IMG/VR virus record: IMGVR_UViG_3300017751_005770
Location: 1-29,227 of that record
Reading direction: 5' to 3' (one strand)
DNA from: a virus
Length of the DNA stretch: 29,227 nt
Part shown: positions 1 to 6,934 of the stretch, in pieces
Numbering within the stretch: the stretch's first letter is position 1
Layout: every line of letters starts with the position of its first letter
The notes under the pieces: model-generated
Told to the model about the DNA's origin: nothing
Database searches by the model: none
The model's input: the letters and a program-made list of their open reading frames with translations, nothing else
Made by a program: the position numbers and the translations under genes

Positions 1-645
1 GCATCGGTTGCTTCATTTAAGCCCCTCAAGGTTGTTATCTTGGACGAGGCGGATTTTCTCACGATTCAAGCGCAAGCGTCGCTCAGAAACATAATTGAAA
101 CATTTTCTCGTACTACAAGATTTATTATGACTTGTAATTTTGTAGAACGTATTATTGATCCTCTACAATCTAGGTGTCAAGTACTTAAAATTGTACCTCC
201 AACTAAAAAAGATGTTGCTAAACATTTAAATTGGATCTTACAACAAGAGTCAATTAAACACGATATAAATGATTTAGTACCATTAGTTAATCAATATTAT
301 CCTGATCTACGTAAATGTATTAATACTATACAGTTATCTACACAAGGTAATACATTAAAATTAGACCAATCAATATTAGTATCATCTAATTATATAGATA
401 AAGTTATTAATGCTTTATCAGGTAAATCTAAATTTAATGATATTCGTCAAATTATAGCTGATGCTAATGTAGATGATTTTGATGAATTATTTAAATCATT
501 ATTTGATAGAGCAAATGAATACTTACCAGGTAAAGAAGGTACAGTAGCTATTTTAATAAATGAACACCAATATAAAGCTAATTTCCGCATCGACAAGGAA
601 ATAAATACAATGTCGTTAATTCAAAACTTAATAAATAATAAATAA
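1..645 (+). CDS. 44: Sliding-clamp loader large subunit, gp44-like (5' partial)
   Basis: The frame is open from base 1, so the start lies outside the window; 214 residues are visible. The protein is the ATPase of the clamp loader, which with gp62 opens and loads the gp45 sliding clamp for the phage DNA polymerase. The visible part begins ASVASF and continues with a Walker B segment (VVILDEAD, about residues 11-18), then sensor 1 (FIMTCNF) and the SRC motif (LQSRCQ) that supplies the arginine finger to the neighbouring subunit. The C-terminal helical collar follows. T4 gp44 is about 319 residues, so roughly the N-terminal third, including the P-loop, is missing here. The first 90 or so bases are clearly richer in G+C than the rest of the gene. 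The gp62-like gene lies shortly downstream, as in T4-like phages. Confidence 0.93.
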   Translation, partial: ASVASFKPLKVVILDEADFLTIQAQASLRNIIETFSRTTRFIMTCNFVERIIDPLQSRCQVLKIVPPTKKDVAKHLNWILQQESIKHDINDLVPLVNQYYPDLRKCINTIQLSTQGNTLKLDQSILVSSNYIDKVINALSGKSKFNDIRQIIADANVDDFDELFKSLFDRANEYLPGKEGTVAILINEHQYKANFRIDKEINTMSLIQNLINNK

Positions 646-647
646 TT

Positions 648-890
648 ATGCAACAAGCACCACAACAACCTCAAATTGATTTAAAAAACACCACTGAAGT
701 TAAAAATTTTAACGGTGGATCAATTTTCCAACAAGGAGTAATTTTACGTAAAGTATCTCGTTTTGTAACAGGAACAGATGATGATGCCGTATTACCTATT
801 CCAGTATTTTATGATCCTGAAACTAAAAAAATATTAACTGATTCTGTACCTAAGGATTTAAGAGAAGAGTTAGCTGATGAATTGTGCTAA
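648..890 (+). CDS. Unknown 80-aa protein between the clamp-loader genes
   Basis: The function is not recognised. The start ATG follows the gp44 stop by 2 bases, and the 3' end overlaps the gp62-like gene by 14 bases, so the three genes are almost certainly co-transcribed and translationally coupled. The N-terminus is Gln/Pro-rich (MQQAPQQPQ) and probably disordered. The central part (FNGGSIFQQGVILRKVSRFVTG) alternates hydrophobic and polar residues like beta structure. It is followed by PIPVFYDPETKKIL and an acidic helix ending in ELADELC. There is no membrane segment or metal site. The position between two subunits of one complex suggests a link to replication or clamp loading, but this is inference from context only. 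Confidence 0.8.
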   Translation: MQQAPQQPQIDLKNTTEVKNFNGGSIFQQGVILRKVSRFVTGTDDDAVLPIPVFYDPETKKILTDSVPKDLREELADELC

Positions 891-1296
891 TATATTTGAT
901 TGGCTCAAACATATAAACCAATATAAAACCCCAGTCGATAAGTTTTCGGATAAAGACTGGGATGTTTTTAATAGTTATATGGTTCATAGATTTTTATCTA
1001 TGAATAAGGATTATCTTGAAATAGTAAATTATGTTCAAGAATATCCACCTCAAGAAAAAAGAGCTATATATCAAGTATATAAAGAATTTATACCCCAAAA
1101 TAGTAAATGGAATAAATATATTAAATCAAAATCAAAACAACCTAATAAAGATTTAGTTATTTATATTAAAAATTATTTTGAATGTTCCAGTAAAGAAGCA
1201 AAAGAATATATAAATATATTGGATACCCCAGAAATTAATCGTATATTAGATAATATAGGATTAAGTAAAAAAGAAATAAAACCCTTAATAAAATGA
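877..1296 (+). CDS. 62: Sliding-clamp loader small subunit, gp62-like
   Basis: This 139-residue protein matches the expected place and general pattern of T4 gp62, the non-ATPase subunit that completes the clamp-loader pentamer with gp44. Recognisable elements are the N-terminal FDWLKHIN, the segment VFNSYMVHRFLSMNKDYLEIVNY (aromatic-rich with RFLSM), and a C-terminal helical part ending in a Lys/Ile-rich tail. T4 gp62 is 187 residues; shorter forms are common in marine T4-like phages as far as I recall. The start overlaps the previous gene by 14 bases, and the stop overlaps the next start as ATGA. The assignment rests on the pattern plus adjacency to gp44. Confidence 0.85.
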   Translation: MNCANIFDWLKHINQYKTPVDKFSDKDWDVFNSYMVHRFLSMNKDYLEIVNYVQEYPPQEKRAIYQVYKEFIPQNSKWNKYIKSKSKQPNKDLVIYIKNYFECSSKEAKEYINILDTPEINRILDNIGLSKKEIKPLIK

Positions 1297-1517
1297 TAAA
1301 ATTAATAGAAATGTTACGTACGTCTGCACTAGCAGATAAAGCAAAAGCACTATTATCACTTGAATTACTAGGTGATAGAGCAGTTGGAATTGGTGACCAC
1401 ACAACAGGAGATTTTTATAAAAATGCTGAAGAAGCACTTGCTATGTTAGTTGATGCTGATGATAGACTAGCAGCCATAGATAAGTATTTTTCCTTAGAAC
1501 AGCAAATTAATGGGTGA
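1293..1517 (+). CDS. Small unknown protein, 74 aa
   Basis: The function is not recognised. The ATG at 1293 overlaps the stop of the gp62-like gene (ATGA), which favours it over an internal ATG at 1311. The protein is predicted to be largely helical and Ala/Leu-rich (SALADKAKALLSLELLG). It has a short loop (GIGDHTTGDFYKNAEEAL) and an acidic helix (VDADDRLAAIDKYF). It is soluble, without cysteines or membrane segments. Its 3' end overlaps the DUF1599-like gene by 8 bases, so it belongs to the same replication-associated operon. A small protein-protein interaction role is possible, but nothing in the sequence tells which. Confidence 0.75.
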   Translation: MIKLIEMLRTSALADKAKALLSLELLGDRAVGIGDHTTGDFYKNAEEALAMLVDADDRLAAIDKYFSLEQQING

Positions 1518-1926
1518 TTCAATTAAAAAATATTTTACAGATATGAGTGATAGAGAAATTATGGATGCTAAAAGAGGAGTATCAACAAAATTAGGTGTAC
1601 AAGTATTCGAAAAAGAATATCCTGAGTTGTCTAAAGAGTTTAAACAAATTCAAAAAGAAATGTATGAAATGTTTGCTCGGAAACATATGGATTATGGTTT
1701 AAATAACATAGCTTTAGGTGGAGATATCGTTAATAACAGCGATGATAAACAATTCTCACTAACTGGGTTATGTATTAGATTAACTGATAAAATATCACGT
1801 TTAAAAAACCTATTAATTAATGGTAAAGCATTTGTTGAAGGTGAAGGTATACAAGATACATTTATTGATATAGCTAATTATGGAATAATCGGTCTTTTAG
1901 TAGGTCGTGATAAATGGAAAAAATAA
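1510..1926 (+). CDS. DUF1599 (nucleotide-modification-associated)/MazG-like protein
   Basis: This 138-residue helical protein has the pattern of the DUF1599 family, related to all-alpha NTP pyrophosphohydrolases (MazG type). The signature parts are a KHMDYGLNNI segment (about residues 56-65), a basic helix RLTDKISRLKNLL (about 90-102), and a final acidic DTFIDIANYGIIGLL helix. The last resembles the E/D-x3-D metal-binding helix of MazG-like enzymes. To my knowledge this family is called nucleotide modification associated domain 1 and is frequent in phages; its substrate is not established. A role in sanitising or supplying unusual nucleotides would fit the replication context but is inference. 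It overlaps the preceding gene by 8 bases. Confidence 0.75.
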   Translation: MGDSIKKYFTDMSDREIMDAKRGVSTKLGVQVFEKEYPELSKEFKQIQKEMYEMFARKHMDYGLNNIALGGDIVNNSDDKQFSLTGLCIRLTDKISRLKNLLINGKAFVEGEGIQDTFIDIANYGIIGLLVGRDKWKK

Positions 1927-1927
1927 T

Positions 1928-2899
1928 TTGGCTAAAAAAATCCCAAAAATAATAAAGGAGATTAGAAATAATCCTCCATCACCTATAAATTTTGCATTTC
2001 AAAAGAATATTTCTTATTCTCAAATGTCAATATTTAGAGGATGCCCTCATAGGTGGAAATTACAGTATAAAGACAAAATCAAACGATTTACGTCTTCTAT
2101 ACACACTGTATTTGGGACAGCTGTACATGAATCAATGCAACATTATTTAGATGTAGCATACGAAAAATCATTTGCAGCAGCAGATAGGGAAATAGATATA
2201 AAAGATCATTTCCAAAATGCTTATATATCTGAATATCAAGCTCAATATAAGAAAAATAATAATGAACATTTTTCAGATGCCTCGGAAATGAGAGAATTCT
2301 TTGAAGATGGCGTAGCAATATTAGAATGGTTTAAGAAAAAACGTAGTAGATATTTTAGTAAAAAAGGTACATATTTAGTTGGTTGTGAGTTACCAATTAT
2401 AATAGCACCAAATAAAATGTATAATAACGTATTATACATGGGGTATCTAGATGTTGTCACATACCATGAAGAAACAGAGACATTTAAAATAATCGACATA
2501 AAAACCAGTACTAAAGGTTGGAATGATTATGCTAAAAAGGATGAAGATAAACAATACCAATTATTATTATATAAACAATATTTTTCTGAACAATATGGAA
2601 TACCATTAGATAAGATTGAAATTGAGTTTATGATATTAAAAAGAAAAGTGTTAGATATAGATGATGAAAATATTATGTCACCATATCAAGCATATAGAGT
2701 ACAACAATTTACACCTCCAAGTGGTAAAATAAAATTAGGTAGGGCAAAAAGTGCTATCAATGGTTTTATTAATGAGTGTTTTACCTCAAATGGAGGTATT
2801 AAAGAAAAAACATACCCTAAAACACCATCAAAATGGACTTGTAATTTTTGTCCTTATAAAGAAGAAAAAGAATTATGTGGGGAAGGTATAATCTACTGA
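1928..2899 (+). CDS. RecB/Cas4-like PD-(D/E)XK nuclease with four-cysteine Fe-S-type motif
   Basis: From the TTG at 1928, which directly follows the upstream stop, the protein has 323 residues; a GTG at 1907 inside the upstream gene is the alternative. It starts with ISYSQMSIFRGCPHRW, the usual opening of AddB/Cas4-type nucleases. His67 (GTAVHESMQ), Glu154, Asp175 (GYLDVV), and Asp190/Lys192 (IIDIKTS) form the expected active site, and QYQLLLY follows. Cys39 pairs with Cys305, Cys308 and Cys317 near the C-terminus (CNFCPYKEEKELC). This is the arrangement that binds a 4Fe-4S cluster in Cas4 and AddB. It should act on DNA ends in recombination or repair; the polarity cannot be told. No helicase gene is adjacent, so it looks like a stand-alone nuclease. 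Confidence 0.88.
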   Translation: MAKKIPKIIKEIRNNPPSPINFAFQKNISYSQMSIFRGCPHRWKLQYKDKIKRFTSSIHTVFGTAVHESMQHYLDVAYEKSFAAADREIDIKDHFQNAYISEYQAQYKKNNNEHFSDASEMREFFEDGVAILEWFKKKRSRYFSKKGTYLVGCELPIIIAPNKMYNNVLYMGYLDVVTYHEETETFKIIDIKTSTKGWNDYAKKDEDKQYQLLLYKQYFSEQYGIPLDKIEIEFMILKRKVLDIDDENIMSPYQAYRVQQFTPPSGKIKLGRAKSAINGFINECFTSNGGIKEKTYPKTPSKWTCNFCPYKEEKELCGEGIIY

Positions 2900-2945
2900 T
2901 ATCCCAATATATGTATACTAAAATAATGTTATTAAAATCAAGACT

Positions 2946-3134
2946 ATGAACGCAAAAAAACCAATGACACTTACCAGTGTAAAAGTAAAAAGCGATTTAT
3001 TCGAGAATTTCAAGATTGAATGTGTAAAACGAAAGTTTTCATTTCAAAAACTTGCTGATAGATCTATTTATCTGTTTCTTACAGATGAAAATTTCCGTAA
3101 AGCTATTACAAATCAAACAGATCTCGAACTATAA
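2946..3134 (+). CDS. Small ribbon-helix-helix-like protein, 62 aa
   Basis: The 62-residue protein contains a likely ribbon-helix-helix fold: a short strand (SVKVKSDLFENF) followed by two helices (KIECVKRKFSFQKLADRSIYLFLTD). This resembles small Arc/MetJ-like DNA-binding proteins of phages and plasmids. Such proteins dimerise and bind operators, so a regulatory role is plausible, but no operator was identified. The 46-base gap upstream is the first clear break in the gene-overlap chain and the glycan cluster starts 13 bases downstream. It could therefore sit at a transcription boundary. The recurring promoter motif found later in this window is absent here. An unrelated small phage protein is the alternative. 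Confidence 0.6.
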   Translation: MNAKKPMTLTSVKVKSDLFENFKIECVKRKFSFQKLADRSIYLFLTDENFRKAITNQTDLEL

Positions 3135-3147
3135 ATTGTATTAAAAA

Positions 3148-4593
3148 ATGAATAAAAGTTTTAAGTATCTTCCTAAAGAAAAAAGGAAGAAAATATTGTT
3201 AATATGTGACGATATTAGAGTACACTCAGGTGTAGCAACAGTTGCAAAAGAAATAGTTCTTCATACCTCTCAACATTTTAATTGGGTACAAATGGCAGGA
3301 GCGATTAAACACCCAGAAAAGGGTAAAAGATTAGATCTTTCTGCAGACACTAATAAAAGTCTAGGAATAGAAGACGCTTCAGTATTTTTATATCCAGTTG
3401 ATGGATATGGAAATGAAAATATAGTAAGGGAAATTATTAGTATTGAAAATCCTGATGCTATAATGTTAGTTACTGATCCAAGATATTTTACATGGTTATT
3501 TAATATGGAAAATGAAATCCGTAAAAATATTCCAATTACATATTTAAATATTTGGGATGATTACCCTGCTCCAATGTATAATAGACCATACTATGAAGCA
3601 TGTGATTTACTAATGGGTATTTCTAAACAAACTGTTAATATTAATAAATTAGTTTTAGAGGGTGTTGAGAATAAATTATTTAAATACATTCCCCATGGTT
3701 TAGATCATACTAAATATTTCCCTATTGAAGAAAAAGATAAACAATATAAAGAATTTAAGAAGTTTAGAAAATCATTATTAGGAGATGATGATCCTGAGTT
3801 TGTAGTATTTTTTAATTCTAGAAATATTAGACGAAAACAAATCCCAGATACTATGTTAGCATTTAGAAGCTTTTTAGATAGTTTACCTGAGGCTAAAGCT
3901 AAAAAATGTTATTTAGTACTTCATACAGAAATGGTATCACAAGCAGGTACTGATTTAAATAAAGTAACAGAATTTTTATTTAGTGAAAAGTATGAAAATA
4001 ATATAAAATTTTCAACTTCAAAATTAAATCAAAAACAACTAAATTTTTTATATAACATGGCAGATGTTCAAATGTTATTAACATCTAATGAAGGATGGGG
4101 ATTAACCATTACAGAAGCAATGTTATCAGGTACACCTATTATAGCTAACACAACAGGTGGAATGCAAGATCAAATGAGATTTGTTGATGAAAATGGAAAA
4201 TGGTTTACACCAAGTGCTGATATACCTTCTAATCATAGAGGTACTTATAAAAAGCATGGTGAATGGGCATTCCCAGTTTACCCAACAAGTAGATCAATCC
4301 AAGGTTCACCTCCAACACCTTATATATTTGATGATAGATGTGACTGGGAAGATGCTTATAAAAAATTAGGACAAGTATATTCCTTATCCTCCGAAGAAAG
4401 AAAATCTAGAGGGTTAAAAGGTAGAGAATGGGCTTTAAGTGAAGAAGCCGGATTTACCTCAGAATATCAAGCAAAAAGAGTTATAGAAGCATTTAATGAA
4501 TTATTTGAAACATGGAAACCTAAAGAAAAATATGAAATTGTAAATGCAACGGAGCACAAAGGAAGAGTTTTAAACCATAAATTAATATATTAA
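3148..4593 (+). CDS. Glycosyltransferase, GT-B fold, GT4-like
   Basis: This 481-residue retaining-type glycosyltransferase would move a sugar from a nucleotide sugar to an acceptor in the cytoplasm. The N-terminal Rossmann half opens with KKILLICDDIRVHSGVATVAKEIV (residues 14-37), including the glycine-containing loop typical of GT4 enzymes. The C-terminal donor-binding half has the E-x7-E motif at Glu315 and Glu323 (SNEGWGLTITEAMLSGTP), followed by the usual IANTTGG. About 60 residues near positions 350-400 (rich in Pro, Ser and Tyr) are longer than in the minimal GT4 fold. It is the first gene of the sugar cluster; its stop overlaps the next start as TAATG. The acceptor and donor are unknown. 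Confidence 0.9.
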   Translation: MNKSFKYLPKEKRKKILLICDDIRVHSGVATVAKEIVLHTSQHFNWVQMAGAIKHPEKGKRLDLSADTNKSLGIEDASVFLYPVDGYGNENIVREIISIENPDAIMLVTDPRYFTWLFNMENEIRKNIPITYLNIWDDYPAPMYNRPYYEACDLLMGISKQTVNINKLVLEGVENKLFKYIPHGLDHTKYFPIEEKDKQYKEFKKFRKSLLGDDDPEFVVFFNSRNIRRKQIPDTMLAFRSFLDSLPEAKAKKCYLVLHTEMVSQAGTDLNKVTEFLFSEKYENNIKFSTSKLNQKQLNFLYNMADVQMLLTSNEGWGLTITEAMLSGTPIIANTTGGMQDQMRFVDENGKWFTPSADIPSNHRGTYKKHGEWAFPVYPTSRSIQGSPPTPYIFDDRCDWEDAYKKLGQVYSLSSEERKSRGLKGREWALSEEAGFTSEYQAKRVIEAFNELFETWKPKEKYEIVNATEHKGRVLNHKLIY

Positions 4594-5882
4594 TGAGCAA
4601 ACCAAGATTTGTAATATCCTCCCCATTTGATACTTATTCAGGGTATGGAGCTAGATCAAGAGACGTTATTAAGTCAATTATAAAAAGTGATAAATATAAA
4701 GTAGAGTTATTATCCCAAAGATGGGGTAATACATTATGGGGTTTTTGTAAACAAAATCCTGAATGGTCTTTTTTACTAAACCATTTAGCATCACCCGATT
4801 GGCAGAAGGTACAACCAGAAATTTGGATGCAAATTACAATTCCAAATGAATTCCAACCTATTGGGAAGTATAATATAGGCTGTACTGCAGGGATAGAATC
4901 AACTGCGTGCCAAGCTGAATGGATACAAGGTTTAAATAGAATGGATATTAATTGGGTATCTTCTAAACATTCTAAAAAAATATTTGAACAAGTAAAATAT
5001 ACCCAAACCCACCCCCAAACAAAACAACCAATAGGAGAAGTAAAATTAGAAAAACCAATTGAAGTTATTTTTGAAGGAGCTGATTTAGATGTATATAAAC
5101 AAATTCCATCTAATGAAATTAAAAATGTAAAATTAGATGATATTAAAGAATCATTCTGTTATTTATTTGTAGGACATTGGATGCAAGGTGAATTTGGTCA
5201 TGATAGAAAAAATGTAGGTAAATTAGTAAAAGCATTTTTAGAAATATTTAAAAATAAACAAAATAAACCGGCATTAATATTAAAGGCTACAACCGGAGTT
5301 ACTTCATATATTAGTAGAGAAGAGATTTTAAATAAAATAAATATTCTAAAAAAATCAGTAAATTCTAAAGATTTACCTAACATTTATATATTAAATGGAG
5401 ATTTTACAGACAGTGAAATGAATGAAATATATAATAACCCAAAAGTTAAAGCTATGGTTAGTTTAACTAAAGGGGAAGGATATGGTAGACCTTTATTAGA
5501 ATTTGGTTTAACAGGTAAGCCAATTATAGCGTCAGGATGGAGTGGTCAAGTTGATTTTTTACATAAAAATAATACTTACTTAATCCCAGGTAAATTAGAA
5601 AACGTTCATGATAGTGCTGCTAATAAATGGTTAATTAAAGAGTCTAAATGGTTCCAAGCTGATGATAGTCATATAGGACAATATTTTGAAGAAGTTTATA
5701 AAAAGTATAATAAGGCACTTAAAAAATCGAAAAAACAAATAAAATACGTCAAAAATAATTTTAGTTGGGGTAAAATGGATGAATTAATAAATAATGTTTT
5801 AGATTCAAATGTACCTGAATTTCCAAAACAAGTCCAATTAAATCTACCAGAACTGAGTTTACCAAAATTAGAAAAAATATAA
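4593..5882 (+). CDS. Glycosyltransferase, GT-B fold, GT4-like
   Basis: This second GT-B glycosyltransferase of 429 residues directly overlaps the first. The N-terminal half starts RFVISSPFDTYSGYGARSRD, with the Gly-Tyr-Gly loop often seen in this group. The C-terminal half carries an E-x7-E motif at Glu295 and Glu303 (KGEGYGRPLLEFGLTGKP), followed by IIASGWSGQ. A segment near residues 190-260 (VGHWMQGEFGHDRKN, then ILKATTG) corresponds to the start of the donor domain. The two neighbouring GT-B enzymes probably add successive sugars. The C-terminus ends in a Pro/Leu-rich tail (VQLNLPELSLPKLEKI) not usual for the family, which might serve for binding a partner. Confidence 0.88.
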   Translation: MSKPRFVISSPFDTYSGYGARSRDVIKSIIKSDKYKVELLSQRWGNTLWGFCKQNPEWSFLLNHLASPDWQKVQPEIWMQITIPNEFQPIGKYNIGCTAGIESTACQAEWIQGLNRMDINWVSSKHSKKIFEQVKYTQTHPQTKQPIGEVKLEKPIEVIFEGADLDVYKQIPSNEIKNVKLDDIKESFCYLFVGHWMQGEFGHDRKNVGKLVKAFLEIFKNKQNKPALILKATTGVTSYISREEILNKINILKKSVNSKDLPNIYILNGDFTDSEMNEIYNNPKVKAMVSLTKGEGYGRPLLEFGLTGKPIIASGWSGQVDFLHKNNTYLIPGKLENVHDSAANKWLIKESKWFQADDSHIGQYFEEVYKKYNKALKKSKKQIKYVKNNFSWGKMDELINNVLDSNVPEFPKQVQLNLPELSLPKLEKI

Positions 5883-5885
5883 ATT

Positions 5886-6305
5886 ATGAAATTTGATGCT
5901 TTACAAGAATGTAGTCGTTGTGGTTCTGATGCCTGTTATACTCAAGAAGTAACTAAAGACATATCTATAGAATTATGTTATGGGTGTGGTTTTCAGTCTA
6001 ATTCTTTAATGAAAAAAGGTTCAAAATTTTTTAATGAACAATTTGAATTATTACCTGAACTTCATAAAGAATTAATGGATGAAGAAGAAGATACTGGTAA
6101 AGTATGGATGCCTACTATTATTAATATTAAAGATAAAGGAATGGTATTTGCCAATGGAAATGGTAGATATGATTGGGGATGGTCAGCTGTAAAAGCTATC
6201 CCAGATGAAGAAAAAGAATTTAAAATGGATATGACTACATTATCTAATTATAAAGAACGTGACTTTATGGATGCTCTTTCATATATTGGAGTATTACCAG
6301 AATAG
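5886..6305 (+). CDS. Small zinc-ribbon-like protein of unknown function
   Basis: The 139-residue protein has two CxxC knuckles close to the N-terminus (CSRCGSDACY and CYGCGF), spaced as in a zinc ribbon. An acidic helical part (LLPELHKELMDEEED) and a domain with FANGNGRYDWGWSAVKAIP follow. No enzymatic motif is seen. It lies between two glycosyltransferase genes, 4 bases after the upstream stop and 3 bases before the next start, so it is co-expressed with the sugar cluster. Its chemistry does not look like sugar metabolism. A structural or nucleic-acid-binding role is possible. This is a description of the sequence rather than a functional call. Confidence 0.78.
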   Translation: MKFDALQECSRCGSDACYTQEVTKDISIELCYGCGFQSNSLMKKGSKFFNEQFELLPELHKELMDEEEDTGKVWMPTIINIKDKGMVFANGNGRYDWGWSAVKAIPDEEKEFKMDMTTLSNYKERDFMDALSYIGVLPE

Positions 6306-6307
6306 AT

Positions 6308-6934
6308 ATGAAGATAAGTTATGCAATAACAGTTTGTAATGAGTTTGTAGAAATACAAAAACTTGTAAATTTTGTAAGACAAAATAAAAGACAACAGGAT
6401 GAAATCATTGTACTTTTTGATCAAAAAAATGGTACAGAGGAAATTGCAAGTTGGTTAACTAAACAGTCTAAATATCCAAACTTTCAGTTTTGGAGAGGAT
6501 TAGATTTTAATGGGCATTTTGCTAATTGGAAAAACCAATTAACTGATTATTGTAATGGGGATTATATATTTCAAATAGATGCTGATGAAACCCCAAATAA
6601 GTCTTTAATAGATAATTTACCTTTAATTTTAGAAGCAAATCCTGACAATGAAGTTTATTTAGTTCCTAGAGTAAATACAGTAGAAGGATTAACTCAAGAA
6701 CATATCAATAAATGGAGATGGAATGTAAATGAAAAAGGGTGGGTTAATTGGCCTGATTATCAATGGAGAATTTGGAAAAATAAACCAGAAATTAAATGGG
6801 TAAATAAAGTTCATGAAAAATTAGAAGGATTTAAAACTTATGCTCCTCTTCCTGCTGAAGAAGGCGTAGCTTTATATCATCCTAAAACGATAGATAAACA
6901 AGAAAAACAAAATAAATATTACGAGACATTATGA
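6308..6934 (+). CDS. Glycosyltransferase family 2-like, GT-A fold
   Basis: This 208-residue GT-A-type protein begins MKISYAITVCNE, the usual first strand of GT2 enzymes. It has a DxD-type motif DAD at residues 91-93 (FQIDADETP) that would bind the metal and nucleotide diphosphate. The C-terminal half (WRIWKNKPEIKWVNKVHEKLEG) matches the WaaE/KdtX-like GT2 group, where a VHE motif follows the acceptor region. It is short but looks complete. It overlaps the next gene by 4 bases (ATGA). By resemblance to WaaE-like enzymes it could add a sugar to a lipid- or core-type acceptor, but the acceptor cannot be read from the sequence. Confidence 0.85.
   Translation: MKISYAITVCNEFVEIQKLVNFVRQNKRQQDEIIVLFDQKNGTEEIASWLTKQSKYPNFQFWRGLDFNGHFANWKNQLTDYCNGDYIFQIDADETPNKSLIDNLPLILEANPDNEVYLVPRVNTVEGLTQEHINKWRWNVNEKGWVNWPDYQWRIWKNKPEIKWVNKVHEKLEGFKTYAPLPAEEGVALYHPKTIDKQEKQNKYYETL

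Noticed and set aside
2097-2499. Two minus-strand open frames opposite the Fe-S nuclease gene
   Set aside because: They lie fully antisense to a gene with intact motifs, read as low-complexity hydrophobic products and have no start context; they are shadows in A+T-rich DNA.
4181-4369. Plus-strand frame inside the first glycosyltransferase gene
   Set aside because: Out-of-frame overlap within a gene with the intact GT4 donor motif.
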